DNA of 36,374 nt from Acidobacteriota bacterium (GTDB taxonomy: Bacteria > Acidobacteriota > UBA6911): contig QHZE01000087.1 of assembly GCA_003225335.1 (NCBI GenBank), positions 1 to 36,374 of the forward strand, written 5' to 3'. Shown piece after piece: positions 1 through 7,124 of this stretch. Each line of letters begins with the position of its first letter. Position 1 is the first letter of the stretch. The notes under the pieces were generated by a model. That model was not told the DNA's origin. It ran no database searches and saw only the letters and a program-made list of their open reading frames with translations. A program made the position numbers and the translations under genes.

Positions 1-1
1 T

Positions 2-301
2 TTTTGCAAGCGGGCCGTCCAACTGGGATATCGCGTGGTGTACGTCCCAAGTGCCGTGATGTGGCATCGCGGCTCGGCGACCTTCGGCGGCTACACCGCC
101 CAGAGGAAGTACTGGGAAGCAATTAATTCCGTTTATTTCGTCCGCAGACATGGAAAGCCCAAGGACTGCATGAAGTATGCATTTTTTGCCGGCTTTGGAC
201 TCATTTACGCCTTCATCGTACAGTCTCTCCGAGGCAACCAGAAAGCGGTTTTTGCCAAGGCACGTGGCATCTGGCATGGACTGCACAAACCCGTAGCCTG
301 A
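2..301 (+). CDS. Glycosyltransferase family 2, C-terminal fragment (5' end outside window)
   Basis: The reading frame is open from base 2 and ends at TGA 299-301, giving about 99 residues. The visible part reads FCKRAVQLGYRVVYVPSAVM followed by WHRGSATFGG. This is the typical end of the catalytic domain in rhamnosyltransferase-like GT2 enzymes, where an acidic DLCLR-type stretch is followed by the 'GYRVVYVP.A.VWH' strand. The remaining 60 residues include a hydrophobic stretch (YAFFAGFGLIYAFIV) that may be membrane-associated. The catalytic DxD lies upstream of the window, so acceptor and donor cannot be inferred. It probably adds a sugar to the lipid-linked repeat unit of the same polysaccharide. 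The family call is good; the specificity is unknown. Confidence 0.75.
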   Translation, partial: FCKRAVQLGYRVVYVPSAVMWHRGSATFGGYTAQRKYWEAINSVYFVRRHGKPKDCMKYAFFAGFGLIYAFIVQSLRGNQKAVFAKARGIWHGLHKPVA

Positions 302-326
302 ATACGGCGGCAAGCGCAAGCCCTTA

Positions 327-474
327 GGGGCAAATGAATAAAGGGGTAAAAGGGGAAAAGGGAAACCAGAATCAGGACTTGGCGTTCATATCGGCCTAAA
401 GGCCGAGAGACCCATCCTTTCGTTAGCATTTTTGCTAAAACCCACCACCCTTTACCCCTTTATTCCTTTGCCCC
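327..474. repeat. Palindromic intergenic element with nested hairpins
   Basis: Arms at 327-355 and 446-474 form an imperfect inverted repeat of about 28 bp; both contain GAATAAAGGGGTAAA when read towards the centre. Inside it lie two small perfect hairpins: TCGGCC-TAAA-GGCCGA at 391-406 and TTAGCA-TTTT-TGCTAA at 423-438. A related GGGGTAAAGGGGCAAAGGG stretch recurs at 6313-6331, so this looks like a dispersed repeat family rather than a single terminator. No coding potential is evident. A MITE-like or REP-like origin is inference. Confidence 0.6.
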
Positions 475-511
475 CTCGACCCTAGGGCTCGCGCAGAAAT
501 AAATTCACATT

Positions 512-698
512 TTGGCGCGAGCGCCGGGCGGGCAGATGCAAGGCGCCGCGACGAAGTCGATGTCGGACATCGCCGAGGAACGGCAACGCCGCAGATGCCC
601 GCCCGCCGCTGCGCCCCGCAGGCCCGCTGGCTTTGTTGCTCGCTCCTCACATACCGCCCCGGGAATAGCTCGTCGCTCGCGCCTCGCCAGCGGGCCTG
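512..698. repeat. GC-rich palindromic element abutting the gmhA 5' end
   Basis: This stretch has a perfect 12-bp inverted repeat, CAGGCCCGCTGG at 619-630 against CCAGCGGGCCTG at 687-698. It also has a 7-bp palindrome around 558-572 (CGATGTC/GACATCG) and a GGGCGGGCA/TGCCCGCCC pair nearer its left side. It shows no plausible protein in any frame. Its right edge lies exactly where GmhA-like coding sequence begins (about 699). I infer a mobile or amplified repeat whose arrival removed the normal gmhA start. Left boundary approximate. Confidence 0.5.
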
Positions 699-728
699 GG
701 GGATTATCTGCGAGCCTTTGCCGGACTC

Positions 729-1274
729 TTGCATCAAGTGGACCTCGATGCAATGGAGCGGATTGTTCAGAGGTTATGCGCGGCTCGCGATAGCGGCGCG
801 ATGGTATACGTTGCGGGCAATGGCGGGAGCGCCTCGACCGCTTCCCATTGGGTCAACGACTTGGGAAAAGGCGCCAAGTGTCCGGGGCGCACGCCGATGC
901 GCGTGCTGAGCTTGAATGACAATATTTCGTGGTTGACAGCGCTGGCGAACGATGAGGGATATGAGCGTGTCTTTTCCGGCCAGTTGGAGAATTTTGCCCG
1001 GTCGGGCGATCTGTTGATCGTGATTTCGGCGAGTGGGAACTCTCCGAACCTGCTGCGAGCGGTGGAATTGGCGCGGAAACGCGGTGTGATCACGATTGGC
1101 TTGTTAGGGTTTAACGGCGGGGCGCTGAAAGACGAAGTGGACGAGTGTTTGTTGCTTCCAACCGAGAAGGGCGCCTACGGATTAGCCGAGAGCGGCCACT
1201 CGCTGCTTTGCCATGTGTTGACGACTTGCGTGGCGCTCCAGGAACCTGTGCCGTCGAGCGCGAGCCCAAAGTGA
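729..1274 (+). CDS. gmhA: Phosphoheptose isomerase (SIS domain), GmhA-like
   Basis: A SIS-domain protein of about 181 residues that should convert sedoheptulose 7-phosphate to D-glycero-D-manno-heptose 7-phosphate, the first step of nucleotide-activated heptose synthesis in the cytosol. Seen: the phosphosugar-binding AGNGGSASTASHWVNDLGKG segment, the ISASGNSPNLLRA loop and a C-terminal AESGHSLLCHVL helix. By alignment from memory to E. coli GmhA, the His61 and His180 equivalents are kept. The Glu65 position is Asp and the Gln172 position is Glu. The start is uncertain: 729 is a TTG, but homologous-looking codons (GDYLRAFAGL) continue upstream to about 699. There they meet a repeat element, with an in-frame TAG at 666-668 and only CTG codons (696, 708) as other starts. 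The 3' end overlaps the next gene at GTGA. The fused guanylyltransferase/phosphatase next door supports the heptose assignment. Confidence 0.85.
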   Translation: MHQVDLDAMERIVQRLCAARDSGAMVYVAGNGGSASTASHWVNDLGKGAKCPGRTPMRVLSLNDNISWLTALANDEGYERVFSGQLENFARSGDLLIVISASGNSPNLLRAVELARKRGVITIGLLGFNGGALKDEVDECLLLPTEKGAYGLAESGHSLLCHVLTTCVALQEPVPSSASPK

Positions 1275-2536
1275 ACGATGGTTTCCGCCTCCTGGAACGA
1301 GAACAAAATTCTTGTTTCGGCGCGTATGACAGTCTGAGGGAATCACCCCAACGCCCCACCCAGGCCGTGATCCTGGCCGGCGGACAAGGCACGCGGCTGC
1401 GCCCGATCACCAACACGCGGCCGAAGCCAATGATAGACATTCATGGCGAGCCATTTGTGTCGTATCAGATCGAACAGCTTCGCGAGCAGGGTTTCGAGCG
1501 CATTCTGTTATTGTTGGGATACCTGCCGGAGGCGGTTCAGGAGTATTGCGGAGATGGCAGCCGCTGGGGACTGAAGATAGAGTATGCGGTCTCGGCGGTG
1601 GAGGATGAAACTTGCCGCCGGCTCAAGTTGGTTGCCCCATGTCTTGATTCCTGCTTCCTCTTGCTGTACTGCGATAATTACTGGCCGATGCAAATAGAGA
1701 AAATGTGGCAGCTGTTCATGGCCGCTAATCCGCTTGCGATGATCACCGTATACAGCAACAAGGACGGGTACACTCGGAATAACGTGCGTGTGGATCAGGA
1801 TGGACACGTGGCTCTGTATGACAAAAGCTGCACAGGCCCGGGTCTGCAAGGTGTTGAAATCAGTTATGCCTTGATCAACAAGTCAGCCATTGAGCTTCTG
1901 CCTGAAGCCAATGTCTCAGTGGCCGAGGCGTTGTACACCCAGCTTGCCGAGCGGCGGCAGTTGCTCGCCTACGTCACCGACCACCGCTACTACAGTGTCG
2001 GCGGGTTGCACCGGCTGCCGTTGACTGAAGCTTTTCTTGCCCGGCGGCCCACCATCATTCTCGACCGGGATGGCGTTCTCAACAAGAAGCCGCGGCGCGC
2101 GCACTACGTCCGGAGCTGGGACGAATTTGAATGGCTTCCCGGAGCGAAAGAGGCCTTACGCCTCCTCAAGGAAGCGGGCCACCGGGTGATCGTCGTCTCG
2201 AACCAGGCAGGCATTGGGCGCGGGGTCATGACGGAGGCCGATCTCCAACAGATTCATAAGCGGATGCGGGCGGAAGTTGAGCAAGCGGGCGGTGACATCG
2301 AGGCCGTGTACTGTTGTCCGCACGATTGGGATGCGGGCTGTGAGTGCCGCAAACCGAAGCCTGGTCTCCTCTTTCAGGCGCAGCGAGAGCTGAGCCTGGA
2401 CCTGACCCGCACTCCATTCATAGGTGACGACGAGCGCGATGTGCAGGCGGCTCACGCAGCCGGGTGTCCGTCAATGCTGGTGTCGTCTGAGGTGTCGTTG
2501 CTCGATAGGGTCCGCGAGGTGGTGAACAATGCGTGA
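1271..2536 (+). CDS. Bifunctional heptose-1-phosphate guanylyltransferase / heptose-1,7-bisphosphate phosphatase (HddC-GmhB fusion)
   Basis: A 421-residue fusion. Residues about 30-245 are a nucleotidyltransferase with the signature AVILAGGQGTRLRPITNT, PKPM and YCDNYWP. Residues about 258-415 are a HAD-IIIA phosphatase with LDRDGVLN (nucleophile Asp265, general acid Asp267), VSNQAGIGRG, a Cys/His zinc loop (CPHDWDAGCECRKPKPG) and GDDERDVQAA. Known biology: GmhB removes the 7-phosphate of heptose 1,7-bisphosphate and HddC then makes GDP-D-glycero-alpha-D-manno-heptose. Fusing them joins consecutive steps. I chose GTG 1271, which overlaps the gmhA stop as GTGA; the frame is open to 1145, but that part lies inside gmhA. 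GDP rather than another nucleotide is inferred from the nearby HddA-type kinase. The 3' end overlaps the next gene by 8 bp. Confidence 0.85.
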   Translation: MNDGFRLLEREQNSCFGAYDSLRESPQRPTQAVILAGGQGTRLRPITNTRPKPMIDIHGEPFVSYQIEQLREQGFERILLLLGYLPEAVQEYCGDGSRWGLKIEYAVSAVEDETCRRLKLVAPCLDSCFLLLYCDNYWPMQIEKMWQLFMAANPLAMITVYSNKDGYTRNNVRVDQDGHVALYDKSCTGPGLQGVEISYALINKSAIELLPEANVSVAEALYTQLAERRQLLAYVTDHRYYSVGGLHRLPLTEAFLARRPTIILDRDGVLNKKPRRAHYVRSWDEFEWLPGAKEALRLLKEAGHRVIVVSNQAGIGRGVMTEADLQQIHKRMRAEVEQAGGDIEAVYCCPHDWDAGCECRKPKPGLLFQAQRELSLDLTRTPFIGDDERDVQAAHAAGCPSMLVSSEVSLLDRVREVVNNA

Positions 2537-3608
2537 CAAGCTGAAGGGGGGAACTGTGGCAGGACGAGTTTTGGTAACCGGGCACAACGGGTATGTCGGC
2601 TCGGTTCTGGTGCCGTGTTTGTTGGAGGCAGGCTGGGAGGTAACCGGCATGGACAGCCGCTATTTCAGCCGGTGCACGCTTGTGGCCGGCCTGGCCGAGA
2701 CGACCCCGGTGAGCAAAGATATTCGGGACCTTGAACCGGCAGACTTGCACGGGTTCGATGCGGTGGTGCATCTGGCCGCCTTGAGCAATGACCCCATCGG
2801 CAATCTGAACGCAGGCTGGACGGAGGAGATTAACTTCCGGGCCTCAGCGCGACTGGCCGAGCTCGCAAAAGCCGCCGGTGTAAGGCGATTCGTCTTCTCG
2901 TCATCCTGCATCATGTATGGCATGTCGGAAGCGAATGTCGTGACCGAAGAGTCACCCCTGGCGCCCTCGACAGAGTATGCGCGCTCGAAGGTCAAGAGCG
3001 AACGAGCGATCGGGCAGCTGGCAGGGGAAGGCTTTTCACCTACGTTCCTGCGCAATGGCACGATTTACGGTCTCTCGCCCCGGATGCGTTTCGACACGGT
3101 ATTCAATGATCTGATGGGCGCTGCCGTAACCCGGGGAAGCGTGGTCGTGCACAGCGACGGGAAGCCCTGGCGTCCCGTTGTTCACGTTCAGGATGTTGCT
3201 CGCGCTTTTTTGGCGGTCCTCGAAGCGCCTGAGGCTGATGTGCACAATCAAGCGTTCAACACCGGCGCCGACCATTTGAATCATCAGATTATCGAGCTGG
3301 CCGAGATTGCCGTAAAAACCGTGCCCGGTTGCGAGTTGGAGGTGCAGTCACGGCCCGGCGCAGACCAGCGCACCTACAGGACTGATTTTGGCAAATTTGC
3401 CCGTGTCTTCCCTGATTTCGAGTTCAGGGGGACGAGAGATGGCGCACGAGATCTCTATGAAGCATTGCGGGCGAGTGGGATCACGCGCGAGACCTTCGCC
3501 GACAAGCGGTTCACCAGGCTCCGGTGGTTGTCCTATTTGTTAGATAGCGGCCAACTGGACACGACGCTGCGTTGGACCAATGGAAAGAGGCAGGCAAACC
3601 ATGATTGA
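2529..3608 (+). CDS. NAD(P)-dependent sugar-nucleotide epimerase/dehydratase (extended SDR)
   Basis: An extended short-chain dehydrogenase/reductase of 359 residues. Visible are the Rossmann signature VTGHNGYVGS near residue 20, VVHLAALSND, an SSSCIMYG strand and the catalytic YARSK (Tyr150, Lys154). These enzymes act on nucleotide sugars as 4-epimerases, 4,6-dehydratases or reductases. Lying between the guanylyltransferase and an RmlC-like epimerase, it is a candidate GDP-heptose 4,6-dehydratase or a C4-acting enzyme, but sequence alone does not settle the reaction. ATG 2529 has a GAGGTGG motif just upstream and overlaps the previous stop by 8 bp. GTG 2556, preceded by AAGGGGGG, is an equally credible start and would remove nine residues. 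The end overlaps the next gene by 8 bp. Confidence 0.8.
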   Translation: MRDKLKGGTVAGRVLVTGHNGYVGSVLVPCLLEAGWEVTGMDSRYFSRCTLVAGLAETTPVSKDIRDLEPADLHGFDAVVHLAALSNDPIGNLNAGWTEEINFRASARLAELAKAAGVRRFVFSSSCIMYGMSEANVVTEESPLAPSTEYARSKVKSERAIGQLAGEGFSPTFLRNGTIYGLSPRMRFDTVFNDLMGAAVTRGSVVVHSDGKPWRPVVHVQDVARAFLAVLEAPEADVHNQAFNTGADHLNHQIIELAEIAVKTVPGCELEVQSRPGADQRTYRTDFGKFARVFPDFEFRGTRDGARDLYEALRASGITRETFADKRFTRLRWLSYLLDSGQLDTTLRWTNGKRQANHD

Positions 3609-4050
3609 TGGAGTCAGGATCATCCCCCTGCGTCAAATTGTCGACGAGCGCGGCAAGATCATGCACATGCTCAAGGCCACGGACCCGCACTTTATCCGGT
3701 TCGGCGAGATTTACTTCTCCTGTTCCTGGCCGGGCGCAGTCAAGGCCTGGCATATTCACCAGACCATGACAGTCAATAATGCCGTGATCGCCGGGCGCGC
3801 GAAGCTGGTGTTGTACGACCTGCGGGAAGGCTCACCCACCAAAGGCGAATTACAGGAGGTCTTTTTCGGCGAGGACAACTATTGCCTCGTCCAGATCCCG
3901 CCTGGCATTGCCAATGGCTATAAGGCTTATGGCGACAAAATGGTGATCATGGCGAACTGCGGCACCGAGCCGCACGATCCCCGGGAAATGCTGCGGCTCG
4001 ACCCTTTTACCTCAGAGATTCCCTACAATTGGGAACTCAAACACGGTTAG
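3601..4050 (+). CDS. RmlC-like cupin sugar-nucleotide epimerase
   Basis: 149 residues, shorter than classical RmlC (about 180). The cupin core shows the His-x-His segment VKAWHIHQTMTVNNAV, then AGRAKLVLYDLRE and VQIPPGIANGYKA, as in the 'dTDP-4-dehydrorhamnose 3,5-epimerase family' proteins of sugar modification cassettes. It probably epimerises C3 and/or C5 of the 4-keto intermediate made by the neighbouring SDR, analogous to DdahB in Campylobacter heptose modification (analogy, not demonstrated). ATG 3601 is used; it overlaps the previous gene and has an AGAGG-like ribosome site about 10 bases upstream. It ends a four-gene overlapping block before a repeat-bearing gap. Confidence 0.8.
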   Translation: MIDGVRIIPLRQIVDERGKIMHMLKATDPHFIRFGEIYFSCSWPGAVKAWHIHQTMTVNNAVIAGRAKLVLYDLREGSPTKGELQEVFFGEDNYCLVQIPPGIANGYKAYGDKMVIMANCGTEPHDPREMLRLDPFTSEIPYNWELKHG

Positions 4051-4068
4051 TCAATTTATACGGCCTTT

Positions 4069-4100
4069 AACTCTCTCGGAAGCGGTGGAGAGTTTTAATT
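4069..4100 (+). terminator. Possible weak intrinsic terminator after the first heptose block
   Basis: AACTCTC (4069-4075) pairs with GAGAGTT (4088-4094) and is followed by a short T/A-rich TTTAATT. The stem is only 7 bp and AT-moderate, so termination efficiency is doubtful; it lies 18 bases after a stop codon, the right place for a terminator. Confidence 0.35.
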
Positions 4101-4151
4101 CGTGGAATTCGTGGCCAGTAATCAGTAAAAACCGCCACGAATTCCACGAAT
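4098..4151. repeat. Perfect 18-bp inverted repeat
   Basis: ATTCGTGGAATTCGTGGC at 4098-4115 is matched exactly by its reverse complement at 4134-4151, with an 18-base spacer. A third partial copy (TTTCACGAAA) follows at 4151-4160. The arms themselves carry an internal tandem TTCGTGGAATTCGTGG. Such CACGAATTCCACGAA elements are known to me as dispersed intergenic repeats in several soil phyla. The rest of the 4051-4256 gap shows no gene. Confidence 0.75.
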
Positions 4152-4256
4152 TTCACGAAAAGGGATCACCTCACGGTAGCGCCGAAAAATCTTGACCTCC
4201 ACTTCTAATTGCACCCCCCTGATCCCTAAAGTTGACGAGCGACGCAAATTAAGCTT

Positions 4257-5264
4257 ATGAAGACATTGAGTTCAGCATTGGTTGTCACCCGCACCCCCTT
4301 GCGGGTGAGTTTTGCCGGCGGCGGCACCGACTTATCCGATTTCTACGAACATGGTCATGGGACGGTGTTCAGCACGACGATCGACAAATACATCTACGTG
4401 ACGGTGAAACGTCATGGGCCGGTGTTTGATGAGCAAATTCGCCTGAACTATTCCAAGAGCGAACAGGTGAATCGGATCGACGAAATCGAAAACGATATCG
4501 CGCGCGAATGTCTGCGGTTTCTGGAAATCGAGCCGCCGATTTACGTCAGCACGGTCGCCGACCTGCCCGCCTCGACGGGTCTGGGCGGGTCAAGCAGCTT
4601 TGCCGTGGGGTTGTTGAACGCACTGCACGCCTTCCGAGGTGAGCGCGTTTCCGCCGGGCAACTGGCGGAAGAAGCTTCCTATATTGAAATCGACGTTCTT
4701 CGACAACCCATTGGCAAACAAGATCAGTACGCTGCGGCCTTTGGGGGATTGAATTCATTTTGTTTCAAGGCTGGCGGCGGCGTAACGGTGGAGCCACAAC
4801 GCCTGGCAAATGGCGCTTTAGCCGGCTTATTCGGCAACATCATGATGTTCTGGACGGGGCACCAGCGGGATTCGAGCTCTGTGCTGGCCGAGCAAAAGTC
4901 GAATACAAGCAAAAAGATGGAGTCTTTGTTGAAGATGCGCGAGCACGCCTGCCAACTGCAGGCATTAACCTGTAACGGACGGTTTGATGTAACCAAGTTC
5001 GGCCGGATTTTGGATGAAGGCTGGCAACTGAAACGGCAACTCGCGACCACCATTACTAATAATCAGATTGATGCCTGGTACCATGCTGCCATCGCGGCCG
5101 GCGCGGAAGGGGGCAAGCTGTGCGGCGCCGGAGGCGGCGGTTTCCTGCTCTTTCTTGCTAAACCGGAGCGACGCGAGGCGGTGCGGCAGGCCCTGAATGG
5201 GTTGACTGAAGTTTCAGTCGCATACGAGGCCCATGGCTCTTACGTACTGCTCTCGACGGTCTAG
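4257..5264 (+). CDS. hddA: D-glycero-alpha-D-manno-heptose 7-phosphate 1-kinase (GHMP family), HddA-like
   Basis: 335 residues, the usual HddA length. GHMP signatures are clear: RTPLRVSFAGGGTDL at the N-terminus (substrate/ATP fold), the phosphate-binding loop ADLPASTGLGGSSSFAVG with its glycine-rich core near residue 108, and the C-terminal LCGAGGGGFLLFLA motif. It phosphorylates heptose 7-phosphate at C1 in the alpha configuration, giving the substrate for the GmhB domain encoded upstream. With gmhA and the fused GmhB-guanylyltransferase it completes the four-step GDP-heptose route. ATG 4257 has no convincing ribosome-binding site. The gene stands apart from both neighbours, so it may have its own promoter. 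Fucokinase/L-fucose-like GHMP specificity is the main alternative. Confidence 0.85.
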   Translation: MKTLSSALVVTRTPLRVSFAGGGTDLSDFYEHGHGTVFSTTIDKYIYVTVKRHGPVFDEQIRLNYSKSEQVNRIDEIENDIARECLRFLEIEPPIYVSTVADLPASTGLGGSSSFAVGLLNALHAFRGERVSAGQLAEEASYIEIDVLRQPIGKQDQYAAAFGGLNSFCFKAGGGVTVEPQRLANGALAGLFGNIMMFWTGHQRDSSSVLAEQKSNTSKKMESLLKMREHACQLQALTCNGRFDVTKFGRILDEGWQLKRQLATTITNNQIDAWYHAAIAAGAEGGKLCGAGGGGFLLFLAKPERREAVRQALNGLTEVSVAYEAHGSYVLLSTV

Positions 5265-5327
5265 TCCGGGTCTCCAAAGTTTTATGGCTTGTCATGACTC
5301 AACGATGAGTAACTCCAGGAAGCGATT

Positions 5328-6320
5328 ATGAAAGTCATAGTCTTTGGAGCGTCAGGGTATCTCGGCGCAAAACTCTGCGAACACCTGAGCGATTCCGGTG
5401 TCGAGGTAATTGCGGTCCTGCGCAGTTTGCCACCCGGCAGCGGCGCCTGGCAGGCGAAGCTGTCATCCATTGTCACGGGAGATGTGACAGAGGATTCCGT
5501 CTTTGCAAACCTGCGTAATTGCATTGCCGATGCGATAGTGTACACCGTTTCACTAAACCACACCGAATCTGAAAAGGACATCACCCGGACCCTGGCCGTC
5601 AATGTGGCGCCTACCTGGAGGGCTCTCGATCTCGCCCGCAGAATAGGGGCCTCCCGATTTGTATACCTTTCCGCGCAGCAGGTTTACGGACGCGAATACA
5701 CGGGAAAAATCACCGAGCAATCCCCGTCCAAAGCGGCAAACTTCTACGGGCTGACGCATCTCCTGGGCGAGAAAATCGCCAACCATTACGATCAAGCAGA
5801 CGGGCTGAAGTGCATCTCGCTGCGCATTTCAAGCGGGTACGGCAAACCTGTATTCAAGACCAACGACTGTTGGACGTTGGTGGTGAATGACCTGTGCAGG
5901 ATGGCGATAGAGAGGCAGGAGCTGCGGCTCAAAGGAACAGGCAGGGACGAGCGCGATTTCATTCATATTGACGACATTGCGCGAGGAATCAGACACTTTC
6001 TGACCGTGCCAGCAGACAGACTGCGCGGTGAAGTTTTCAATTTGGGTACGGGGACGAGTCATACAATCCTGGAAGTGGCGCGTGTGACCTCCGAAGTTTA
6101 TCAGTCGGTATTTGGAAGATCCATTCCCGTGTATTTGGGGGACGGCAGTGTCGTGGATTGGGCCACAGTTGCCCTGAAGGCAGAGAAGCGGCTTTTGTAC
6201 TCTACCGAGCAACTTAAATCCGCAGGATTCGAGCCCAACATCCCGTTGCGAACAGGGATTCGCGAACTCATGGAGTACACCCGGTCCGGTTTCGGCCCGC
6301 TCCCCTCTCAACAGGGGTAA
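5328..6320 (+). CDS. SDR sugar-nucleotide reductase/epimerase with altered catalytic Lys
   Basis: 330 residues with VFGASGYLGAKL for NAD(P) binding, FVYLSAQQVYG, and a DFIHIDDIARGI segment followed by VFNLGTGTSHTI, typical of extended SDRs acting on nucleotide sugars. The active-site YxxxK reads YGLTH: Tyr140 is present but the Lys position (144) is His. That could mean a non-classical mechanism, a binding role or loss of activity. It ends the heptose module and is the obvious candidate for a C4 reductase after dehydration and epimerisation (inference). ATG 5328 is preceded by AGGA 8-11 bases upstream. The last residues (LPSQQG) and stop are encoded inside a repeat related to the one at 327-474, so the native C-terminus may have been altered. 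Confidence 0.75.
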   Translation: MKVIVFGASGYLGAKLCEHLSDSGVEVIAVLRSLPPGSGAWQAKLSSIVTGDVTEDSVFANLRNCIADAIVYTVSLNHTESEKDITRTLAVNVAPTWRALDLARRIGASRFVYLSAQQVYGREYTGKITEQSPSKAANFYGLTHLLGEKIANHYDQADGLKCISLRISSGYGKPVFKTNDCWTLVVNDLCRMAIERQELRLKGTGRDERDFIHIDDIARGIRHFLTVPADRLRGEVFNLGTGTSHTILEVARVTSEVYQSVFGRSIPVYLGDGSVVDWATVALKAEKRLLYSTEQLKSAGFEPNIPLRTGIRELMEYTRSGFGPLPSQQG

Positions 6321-6341
6321 AGGGGCAAAGGGCTTTGCCCT
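6311..6341. repeat. GGGGTAAAGGGGCAAAGGG-type repeat with short palindrome
   Basis: The core at 6313-6331 resembles the arms of the element at 327-474. It continues into GGGCAAAGGGCTTTGCCC (6324-6341), a near-perfect palindrome of 7-8 bp arms. It covers the stop codon of the upstream SDR gene and could act as a terminator-like hairpin, though no U-tract follows. Confidence 0.5.
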
Positions 6342-6361
6342 TCTGAAGAGGAGATTATCTG

Positions 6362-7096
6362 GTGAGTCTATTATCCAAGTGGAAGTTCCTTCTCACACGT
6401 TTCTATTGGCGCCATCGCTACGATTTTGTCTTTTACCGCCGCCTTGAAAAAGGCGCGATGATGCCGTGGTTGAATTTGAAACCCGGGGACCGTGTGTGCG
6501 AGCTCGGCAGTTTTACCGGAGCAGACGCGCACAGGCTCTCCCAGCGATTTGGCTGCACCATTTTTGGATTGGATATCAGCCAACGCCACGTCCGGCTTGC
6601 GCAGTCATTCAACAAAACGCAACGAACAGGTTTTCTGGTCGCGTCGGCCGAATCTCTCCCCTTCGCTGATGGAAGTTTCGACAAGATATACGGCGTCAGT
6701 GTGCTCGAACATTTTGCCAATGGCGAGCACGCCTTGAAGGAGGCTCATCGTTGTTTGAAGCCCGGAGGCGCCCTGGTCTTCACGACCGACAGCTTTGCCT
6801 TACGCGAGCTCTTGCCCGGCACTCAGGACATCCATCGTAAGAGATATCATGTCCGCCACTATTACACCCAACCGGAGTTAATCAGCCAACTCGAATCCGC
6901 AGGATTCCAGGTTCTGCATGCCGAGCCGGTCATCCGCCATTGGACCACCGGGTTCTTGCTTGAGCTGGGTGTGCATTACAACGGCGTGAAATTGCCCGCA
7001 TCTTTGCTGCTCCCCCTCTTGCGCTGGCTCGAGAAAACTTATGGGTCCCGGGATCTAGGATATATGCAAATGGTTGGCGCCAGGAAGCCGGCTTAA
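6362..7096 (+). CDS. Class I SAM-dependent methyltransferase
   Basis: 244 residues starting at GTG 6362, preceded by a good AGAGGAG ribosome site. Motif I is VCELGSFTGADAHRLSQRFG, followed by FGLDIS (motif II acidic residue), ESLPFADGSFDKIYGVSVLEHF and LKPGGALVFTTD. This is the UbiE/Methyltransf_11 type. Its place among glycosyltransferases suggests methylation of a sugar hydroxyl or carboxyl, or of a chain end, but the substrate cannot be read from the sequence. It stands alone between two repeat-bearing gaps, with no overlap to neighbours. Confidence 0.85.
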   Translation: MSLLSKWKFLLTRFYWRHRYDFVFYRRLEKGAMMPWLNLKPGDRVCELGSFTGADAHRLSQRFGCTIFGLDISQRHVRLAQSFNKTQRTGFLVASAESLPFADGSFDKIYGVSVLEHFANGEHALKEAHRCLKPGGALVFTTDSFALRELLPGTQDIHRKRYHVRHYYTQPELISQLESAGFQVLHAEPVIRHWTTGFLLELGVHYNGVKLPASLLLPLLRWLEKTYGSRDLGYMQMVGARKPA

Positions 7097-7124
7097 CGAC
7101 AGGATCACCGGATGAAGAAGCGTG

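Noticed and set aside
435-793. Open frames on both strands of 80-100 residues over the repeat elements
   Set aside because: They are GC-rich, Arg/Pro/Ala-biased frames covering palindromic DNA with no recognisable domain; four mutually overlapping frames cannot all be genes.
1145-1270. N-terminal extension of the guanylyltransferase/phosphatase frame
   Set aside because: It lies wholly inside gmhA, does not resemble nucleotidyltransferases, and a GTGA-coupled start at 1271 leaves the complete domain.
6324-6341. Intrinsic terminator after the second SDR
   Set aside because: A stem is present but no U-tract follows and it lies in a dispersed repeat, so it was listed as a repeat only.
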